DNA from: Aporophyla lueneburgensis
Lineage: Eukaryota > Arthropoda > Insecta > Lepidoptera > Noctuidae
Direction of reading: 5' to 3'
Length of the DNA: 64,000 nt
NCBI GenBank assembly: GCA_932294355.1
Contig: OW028734.1
Span: 12,350,501-12,414,500, forward strand
Part shown: positions 46,700 through 56,600 of the stretch, in pieces
Layout: the number at the start of each line of letters is the position of its first letter
How positions within the stretch are numbered: position 1 is the stretch's first letter
The notes under the pieces: generated by a model
What the model was told of the DNA's origin: nothing
Databases searched by the model: none
Seen by the model: only the letters and a program-made list of their open reading frames with translations
Made by a program: the position numbers and the translations under genes

Positions 46700-47672
46700 G
46701 TTACTGTACAGTGATAAGATTCATATTGTAACCTATATTTATGTTGAAAATATACACTTCGAACAAATTCTTGTCCCATCATTTGAATTCAAGAATATCT
46801 ACGTTTATTAGTAAGTTTTTCTTCTGAAAGTAGATAGCAAATTATTTTATTTCTGTAAGTATTTTGTACAAACACTTTTACCTACTTACACGTCAATCAT
46901 AATTAAAACTAGATGAGATCGGCGTGTCCTATCTGACTACTCTGAGAAGAAAGGGCGAAAAACCTCAGAGGTCACAGTCTCTTTCAAAGTCCAGACATAA
47001 TTTTGGTCAGATTATGTAGATTGGTAAATAAAACACTAAATTAAAATGTAAGTAATATAGTAAATATTTATTTAATATTTATATTGCACTGAGGTAGCAC
47101 TCTTAAAATTAAGAAAATCACTATGGAGGAAGCTATTTAAAGTGGACATCTCTTAGGGGCTAAGTAGAGGTAAATAGCACTTTCTATGAAACATGAATGT
47201 TGTAGTAGTAACAAAGAGTAATATAATGGTTACCATACTTAGAAATTAATTTGGACCTATTTTTAACAAAGCTCATGCTTTTTTAAGGTTGTTACTCTGT
47301 TAATCACACAACCATGATAGTATTCACTGCCAAACAAATCTTGACATTATGCACGTTGAAATAAAGTCGAAGAGACCATCAAAGTGATCAGAGAAAAGGC
47401 ACAAGTTGGCCCATTTATTTTCGACTTTAAATCAATAACTGCAATGTCGATATTCTTGGCAGTGAAAAACATGTTGTTCTGCACTTTATCAATTCTGTCC
47501 CGGCCATATAAATCTATTCTAGTTCTATAAATAATTACACTAAATGCAAACGCGGTCATAAAATGTATGAGTAGGACGATGAATCGTTAGTATGGGATTT
47601 CTAGATACTGATTATCATGTCGTCTCGTTCTCACGTTTTATGACCAATACAAAATACAAAATTGTGTGAACG
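46700..47672. other. convergent intergenic spacer
   Basis: AT-rich sequence between the 3' ends of SNF8 and the SCLT1-like gene. AATAAA at about 47024-47029 could serve SNF8. Nothing else is recognised. Confidence 0.45.
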
Positions 47673-50600
47673 TTAGCTATTACTGTCTTCGGAAGATCCT
47701 ATGTAAGGCAGTTTTAACTTTGATCTAAGTTCTGTGTTCTCTTTCTGCATTTCATCAAGTTTTTTCTTTAGTTTTTCCGCCATCTCCACATAGGATTCTT
47801 TCCACCTGCAAAACCGTTACAATTTGAACCTGTCAACATTCATAAAGTTCTACATCTACAGAATATGTGATTAAAGAATATTGTGATTACTTTTTACTGA
47901 GCTCCATTTGGTTCTCCAAATGTTTGTTCAATTCTAAGACTTCTTCTTCTTTAGTCGTCACCATTCTGCAAGATCGAAGGGTCAAATAAATTTCTTACCC
48001 AGTATACAACAACAATATGGATGAAGCATTTAAGATATTAGTCTTATTCATATGCTTGAAAAGAAAGGAAATTCATATGCTTGAATTCATCCCCTTTCGG
48101 ATGAATATAAATAGATGTTGTGACAAAAATTGAAGAGTGTGCTGAGAAGGAAGGGTGGGTAACAAAAGGTATTTACAATGCAGGTGTGACTAGACATGCC
48201 GAAAGGGGACGCCCTAAGAGAGCACTACTTCGGGGTATCACCTTATTGGTGATGTTCGTCAGAAGGGCCAGGAGCGTAGCACTGGTAACACGCGTGCGTG
48301 TATGACTAGATGTATGAATTTAAACGAGGCAAAAGGAGTAGGTATGTAAGGATCGTAGCAGGTGGTGTTCTATAGTTTCTGCTTACCCCCATTGGAAAAA
48401 GACGTGAGTTTATGTATACATATCTGCCCTGGTAATCGAGAGGGCAGTAAGTCTAAGGTTGGCCACCTTCGACTTACTGCCCTCTCGATTACCGGGGCAG
48501 ATATGTAAGGCGAAGGTCATGGTGTTTGAAAGAGAAGATAATGTATCGCTGTGTGATGTGAAAAAACTAAGTTGATAAAATGTGCGTGCCGATAAAACTT
48601 AAAAAGGAGTCCCGGCACGATAAAGGGACTTATATAGTGTAATAGCCCTTTATCCCCCTCGAATAAGAAAGTTCCCGTTTTAACCTAAAGGGCGTGTTTT
48701 TAAAGATATGAGGGCTTTTCCAACTCTTCAACTTGGAAATTAAGTGTAGTGGCGCCATCTGTTGTCGAGTATTTGAACTTCATTCAGAACAACGCTTATT
48801 TGGGTTGCATTTCGAAAGGCGCTGCGAGCAATTCTGCCCCGGTAATCGAGAGGGCAGTAAGTCGAAGGTGGCCAACCTTAGCCTTACTGCCCTCTCGATT
48901 ACCAGGGCAGAATTGCAGCATGTGTAGTAATGGCGCGAAATTTAAAATTCCAATTTCGATAAAGTCTTAAATTACATTTGTTACTAGTATAGTAAAGTTA
49001 TTAAATTTTGTGTATTTATACAGCAGTAGCTAACTTGTATTTTGGAGTTAAAGCGACATAATTTTAGTTATTAAAACAAACAAACATTTTAAAATTGAAG
49101 TTTTTAAATTTCGCGCCTTTACTACGTATGCTACAGCTGCAGAACCTATTGTTACGGTGGACGATAGTGTCGAGAACATTCTAGAAGGTGTGAGAAAGAA
49201 AATTTTCTCAAACTTTTTCGAATATCCTAGAGCCTAGCTCTCTGAATATATAAGAGCCCAGTGTCGCCCGCCAGAGTTATCCATTTGAACAGCGAAATAT
49301 ACCCCGGACAATAAAATGAAAAATGTTGTTTATAAACAAGTAGTGTAAATAATGAGAAAATATTTTCAATATTTGTTTTTTACTTTTTACGTCATAGTTA
49401 ATTTTTTTATTTCAACTACCACGTAATCTCATATCAACTCCCGAGCGAAGCCGTGTATCATAGCTAGTAAATTATAAGGGTTTGGAGCAAGTGAGTTCGT
49501 ATATTTGGGGAGTTTGTTTACAAGAGATGGAAAGATTGATAAAGATGTGGAAAGAAGAGTAAATAAGGTAAATGAAGTAAATGATGCTCTACATGCGATT
49601 GTGACCAACCAGTTGATGTCCGATTAGGCTCGACTGGCTGTTCGCAATGGTGCGCTGGTGCCTACGCTTATGTATGGAAGTGAATGTTGGGTGTGGCGAA
49701 AGAAGCATGAAAATAGAATAAATGGTGTGGAAATGCGATCCTTGCGAATCATGTGTGGTGTGACTGTGAATGATAAGCTGAGGCATGACGTGATAAGACA
49801 ACGGTGCGGTTTGAAAGAAGATGTAGTGACACAAATTGAAAAGAGTATGTTGTCATGTTGAGGGGATGAATGAAGGGCGGCTAACAAACGGTACTTACAA
49901 CGGAGGTGTGACTGGAGATGCCGAAAGGGGAAGCCCTAGGAGAACATATAGTGACCTTATTGGTGATGTGCTTCAGAAGGGTCAGGTGCGTAGTACTGGT
50001 AGCCGGCGTGCGTATATGACCAGATGTATGAATTTAAACGAAGCAAAAGAAGTGTGTAGAGATCGTAGCATGTGGCGTTCTGTAGTTTCTGCCTACCCCC
50101 ATGGGAAAATGGCGTGAGTTTATGTTTGTATGTACAACAACAAAATAAGTGACATACTTTTGATTAAGCTCGTTTCTAGAAGCCAGCATATTCTGCAGCT
50201 TGTTGACCATCTCGTGGGTTTCGTCCAAAGATTTCTGAAGATGTTCCACCTGCAACCTGGAAGGCACAGTTCGATAGATTTGTTCATAGAAAAATGCAAG
50301 ATAAAAGGATTGGCCGCGAAAATTCTTTCTTGGGCCAACAAATGTTCTGTTGCCAAGTAGCCGTCTTACTTGAGTTCATCGCACTGCGTCTTCAAAAGTT
50401 GTTCCTCCCAGTCCCTTCGCTTGGTCTCCCTCGCGTGAATGTCCTGTATTCTCTGCACGTCTATCGCGAGGCATTGCTTCTCGCAAACCAGTTGGATGTT
50501 GCGCCTTTCTGAGGATACCTTAGGAAATATTGAGATATGTTATCTGGGGGCGTTTAGCATCATCATCATCATCATTTCAGCTTAAAGACGTCCACTGCTG

Positions 50601-53600
50601 GACAAAGGCCTCCCCCAAGCACCGCCACTTCGACCTGTTCTGTGCCTCCCGCATCCAACGCATTCCTGCGGCCTTCACCAGGTCATCGGTCCATCTTGTG
50701 GGAGGCCTTCTAACGCTCCGTCTTCCAGTACGCGGTCGCCACTCCAGAACCTTCCGGCCCCATCGGCCCGTTCCGTTCTACGAGCAATGTGCCCTGCCCA
50801 CTGCCACTTAAGTTTGGCTATTCTTCGGGCTATGTCGGTAACCTTGGTTCTCCTACGGATCTCTTCATTTCTGATTCGATCGCGTAGGGAAACTCCAAGC
50901 ATAGCCCTCTCCATTGCTCTTTGGGCGTTCTTTGGGTTTAGCATAAGCATAGCATAATCAGTCTATAATGTTCCCACTGCTGGGACACAGGCCTCCTCAG
51001 TGAGACGGAGCGGGCCATAGTCCATCACGCGAGTCCAGTGCGGGTTGGTGGATCCCTTCCTGGGTTTGGAGTCACGACCATCTTGTAACTCGAGGCTGAC
51101 ACCACTAGGAGGAGGCGGGGCGCGTGAGGGAGTGGCAGTCTCTGCGCCCTCACGTCCCTAGCCGCCGCAGGAGGAGACGCCCCGGACGTCGGGAGTCGAT
51201 AGTGGACTCCCGGCCACCGTAGGCGCGAGCTTGCGGGTGGCGAGCAATGGGTAGCTCGCCGCCCGGTAAGGACCAAGCTCGGGTCGACGGCGCGCAGTGT
51301 TCCACGCGCGCCTCAAAGAGATGTCAGCAGCAGTGTAGGGGTCTACTAGGACCGATGCCTGCCGGGGTCGCGTGATTGTTCGAAAGAGATACCGTGACCC
51401 TGGCACATGGGCAACTGATGGAACACGGGTGGGTTTTCAACCGACGAAAAAAAACGGAGGAGGTTCTCAATTCGACGCGTATATTTTTTTTTTTTTTTTA
51501 TGTATGACCACGCATAACTTTTTACATAGTGGTCCGATTGTGACAATTCTTCTTCTATTGGAAAGGGTATACTCCCAAGGTGGTCCCATATAAATTTGGA
51601 AAACAAAATCGAACCCTAAGGGTCGGAAAACAGGGGATGATTGATTGTTCACTCACTGATTGTAATGTTTAACGACGCATAACTTTATACAGAGTAGTCC
51701 GATTTTGATAATTCTTTTTTTGTTGGATAGGATACCTTGCCAAGTATTATTAGTATATTGAAGTCACAAAAAAATATGAAATAAAAACTTTTTAACAAAA
51801 AATTAAACCGCCGAAAAAACTGAAAAGTATAAAATAATAGGTAAACCTTAAAATTTTGAGTCGGCGCTGAAAAATCAATGAACAAAGATCACTCAAAGCG
51901 CCGACTCATAATTTTAAGGTTTATTATTTTATACTTTTCAGTTTTTTCGGCGGTTTAATTTTTTGTTAAAAAGTTTTTTAGTCAGTAAAAGTCTGACACG
52001 CCCTCCCGCTCCGCCCAGAGCGGGAGAAGTCATTTGATGATTTCCCATCCTGAAAAAAAAAAAGGCTGACACCACTGAGACACCACTAGTGTTGCAAAGG
52101 ACTCGAGTCCTCGAGTCGTTATTTTAAAGACGGCTTGATTCTAGACTCCAAGCCTTTTGAGCACACTGAGTCTTGCAGAATTGAGTCAAGTCTTTAAAAT
52201 TAGGACTCGAAGACTCGAGTACTTTGCCACTCTAGCCACCGCTGTTTTAGGCGTTACAGAGGCGTAAAATGGGATGAAGGTTTTCATAAAATCATCCTAA
52301 GTGCAAAAAGGATTACCCTAATATAAAAAAAATCTTTTTATGCAGTATCCAACTTACCAATTCTTGGAACATAGCTTCAAGTCTTTGTTCTGCAACTGCA
52401 AGTTTTGGGTCTATCGACTTCAGTGAATCTTTCTGCTGCTTCAAATAACTCTCGTTCGTTGCTAGAAGTATTTTGTTTTCCCTGAAAGAGCAATCATTAC
52501 AGTTTCACTGCCTAGGAGTAGGGAGCAACAGTTTAATAATGGCATGCAATCGTACCTCAAAAATGTCCTGTATTTTCAATGTTCTTCCCTACGTTTATAT
52601 TAGAGTGTATATAATTTTTTTAAGAGATAATCCGTAACATAATGTAAATGTGGACGTGAATGTTTGAATATTTGCTACACAAAAACGGTGGAACGGATTT
52701 GGATGATATTTGACACACAGATCCTGTTCACTGGTCATAGATACTGGTCCTGGATAAACACAGGACACACCTTCCGCTCCACCCAGAGCGGGAGACGTCA
52801 TTTGATGATTTTCCACCCACAAAAAAAAATAATCTCAGGATGCTTAGTTCCCCGTAGTACCTACGTTACCGTGGGATAATTTCCAATCTACACGCGGGCG
52901 AATCCGCTGGCAAAAGCTACTTAATTCTATAAATAAATATTTACGACCGCTAATCATATTTAGATCAACATGCTACTACACATTGACCTTCAAATTACAA
53001 AAAAACTAAAGATTTGAAATTCAAGGGCTAGAGTCCGTCCAACGAAAGAAGTCCATATAATCGCGGCGCCACATGCATGCGACGGAGACGAAGACGTTCA
53101 ACTTTATTGATATATTTATCTCAATATCATATTACAGGCATTGGTTAATAAAATGCACAACCTGAAATAGGGAAAGGTGTGTGAAGTAGGGGTGTTGTTG
53201 TAGGGATGTTGCTAACTTGATGTATAATAAAATTAGTTCCATTTATTCCCGCTGGACTTCTTTCGTTGGTCGGACTCTACCCTAACGCTTTCGCCAGTAC
53301 CTTAACGTCTTGTTCAGCAGCAATCCTTTCTCCACTAGCTCTACATCCAGATTTCTGATATGTTGCAACATATCCGCTACTTTTTCATTATACTTCTCCT
53401 TGACTTCATCCAGTTCTTTTCTACAGGATGTTTCTATATCCTGTCTTATGGAAGATAATGCGTGTTTGAGTTGCACGGTTTCTCCTGCAAAATATTTAAA
53501 ATTATATTTGTATCACAACAGTAGATTAATTTCCATCCATTCTTTTCATAATAAATATTAATAAGTTATTAATTTGTGGGTTGGTACAAATTGAATCGAA

Positions 53601-56600
53601 TTTGGAGTTATGAGGGAGGTTATCTCAGGGAAACACGTAGAACGGAAACCACCTTCTAGTTTTTAATGTTTATTGGAAATAACAAGAAACACAATAGCTT
53701 ACACAAACACATAAACATTGGGGAACGAAACCCTAAATAATATGGTCTTTCGCGTAACAAAAATGGCGGGCGGCACGACGTAGGCGCATGGCGACATACG
53801 CGTCTACGCGGTAAGCGTGCGGGCAGCGGACTAACGCGCAGTGACATGCTAGTCGCATGCAATAGTCCGGCGAGGGAAAGAGACAGGAGACTGCTATTCG
53901 TCTCTGTATCGAGGCGGTAAGCAACCGCGGGTCGCTCGCATCGGGCGCGATTGTGATTGGTTTGCTATATACTCCCCCTCCAGTCCTGGACAAAGCCCTC
54001 GGTCCTGGACTGGTACATTAACAACAGCATTAGCTGGACGTCCGCGACTTCGTTTTGGAATAACGGGATTCGGTAAGGAGTCGTAGCTACCTCGGTAACG
54101 TGTAAGATCTTCGGAATGATATTTCCCTACATCTAAATTAGGTTCTTCTGTCCTCGCGATGGTGTAAGTTGTTGGACTTACCTTCTTACTGATCTGGTAA
54201 GGGCCATCTCGGCGTGGGAAGAACTTAGAAGTGAGGTCTTTTGACCCTTTGCTCAATAAATGAGATTTAAGCATGACTAAATCACCTACCTTGAAGGCGT
54301 CAGATGGTCGGCGTGAAGCGTCGGCGTACTGCTTTGTCTTGTCCTGCTGGATCTCGACGCGTTCTCGAACAGCTGACAGTGAATGCAAGAAGTTTTCAAG
54401 GTAAGGAGTCACTTGTGGGACAAAGTTTTCTTTGAACTTGATGTCACGAAGGTCGTGAACGACCTCTGTGGGTGACCGCATCTCTCTGCCAAAAGTCAAA
54501 TAAGCCGGTGACTTACCTGTTGTGCGACATTTCGCGCTATTGAGGGCGAAACGGATCACTGGCAACTTCTTGGGCCATGAGGTGTGGTCATCAGCCACGA
54601 CGTGGGCCAGCATAGCTTTAAGGTCGCGGTTTTTTCGCTCTGCAGGATTAGCTTGTGGATGATATAGCGGAACAAAATTTTGTTTGATGTCTAGGGTTGA
54701 CATACATTGTCGCATCACTGCGGAAACGAACTGGACACCGTTGTCCGAAATAATCCTGCGAGGTAGACCGAATCGCATGAAATATTCCTCGATGAGGACA
54801 TGAGCGCAGGCTTCCGCTGTCGCTTCTTTTAGAGCAAAGAGCTCTGTCCATCGGGTAGCACTGTCTTCAATGAGAAAAACCCACCGCTCCCCCTGGTCTC
54901 CTGCCGGAAGTGGGCCGAACAGGTCCATGGCCAACACCTCGTTCCGCTGGCTCATGACAGGTGTCTGGAGTAGGCCTGGGGGTTTGGCGTTGTTGGCCTT
55001 ATATCGCTGGCAGTGGATGCTAGGCTAAGACATAATCGGTGATTATTCTCCGCATCCCTGTAAAATAATACAGCTGCGCTACCTTCTGGTAGGTTCTATC
55101 GATACCTGGGTGGCCAGCTGTTTGAGAGTCATGTAACTCCTTCAAAATAGCGGTAACTTGATCAGCAGGTACGACTAACTGAGGGGATTCACTCTCGGAG
55201 TCCGGATTGAATCGGTACAGGACTCCTTGATCCATGAGGTAACCCCTTTCTAACCATTTTAGATGTAACATCATCAGGTCCTTCTAGTTCCTTAATGATC
55301 TTGTCAACTTCAGGGTCCGAAGTCTGTTCCAAGCGAAGCTGACTAGGTGTCTTTGCGGGAAGATCACAGATGACGGTGCAAATATCGCTTGTATCGCTGG
55401 AACATATGGGTCTACTTAGCGTGTCTGCTACGACATTCGCCTTCCCTGGAGTATATTCAAATTGAATATCAAATGATTGGAGCTTCAGAGCCCAACGAAC
55501 TAATCTGCCTGCTGGTGATTTAAGTGATAGCAACCAGCGTAGAGGCTGATGATCACTTCCAATCACAACTGGTTGACCGTCTAGGTAAGGCCGAAAACGC
55601 TCCACCGCCCAAACTACAGCGAGTGCTTCGCGCTCCGTGGTGGAGTAGTTGCGTTCTGCTGCATTGAGGAGTCGGCTGGCATACTCAATTGGCCTTTCCT
55701 GATTGCCATCGCCCTGCAATAAAACTGCGCCCAAGGCGTAGTTACTTGCGTCAGTACGCAGAATGAAAGGACGACTGAAATCGTCTTGCACCAGTATTGG
55801 AGCTGTGGTCAGTAGACCTTTCAGTTCATTAAATGCTTGGGTCTGTTCTGAGCCCCAAGACCATACTTGACTTTTTCTAGTCAGGCGTGTCAATGGTTCA
55901 GCAACTTTTGAGAAGTTAGGTATGAATTTTCTGAACCACGAACAAGTTTGTAAGAAGGTTCTCAGGTGCTTTAGGTTTCCTGGTACCTTCATCTCGAGTA
56001 CAGCACTCACCTTCCCTGGGTCGGTGGAAACACCATTTTGTGTAATAACGTGGCCGAGATATTTAACACTTTCTCGAGCAAAAGCGCACTTCTCCCTATT
56101 CACATGGAGGTTAAACTCGGCCAGACGTTTAAAAACTGCCTCGAGGTCTTGCAGATGCTGTTGGTATCCCTGTGATATTACCAACAGATCGTCTAAATAA
56201 GCTAATAAAGTTACATCTTGTAACGCAGAGCAGGATCGGAGACGATCGATGAGACGCTGAAAGGTAGCTGGCGCGTTGCGGAGACCAAACGGCATTCTTT
56301 TAAAACGGTAAGTACCTAGCGGACAAACAAAAGCTGTTTTGTCTCTATCAGCTTCCCTTACCTTAACCTGCCAATATGAAGATCGAAGGTCTAGTGTACT
56401 CAAGTAGCAGTCCCGTTTCGTGCTCTGAAGTAGCTCGTCGATGCGTGGCATCGGATATGTGTCAGCTTTGGTGACTGCATTCAAAACGCCTGTAGTCAAC
56501 GCAGAAGCGGATACCACCGTTGGACTTCGGCACCATTAGTGCCGGTGAACACTAAGCTGATTCACATTCTTCTATTATGTCATCCTGTAACATCTTACCT

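Noticed and set aside
48424..48910. The two palindromes as terminal repeats of one 487-bp transposon
   Set aside because: Outer flanks do not match each other, whereas each palindrome has its own matching 4-bp flanks, favouring two separate insertions.
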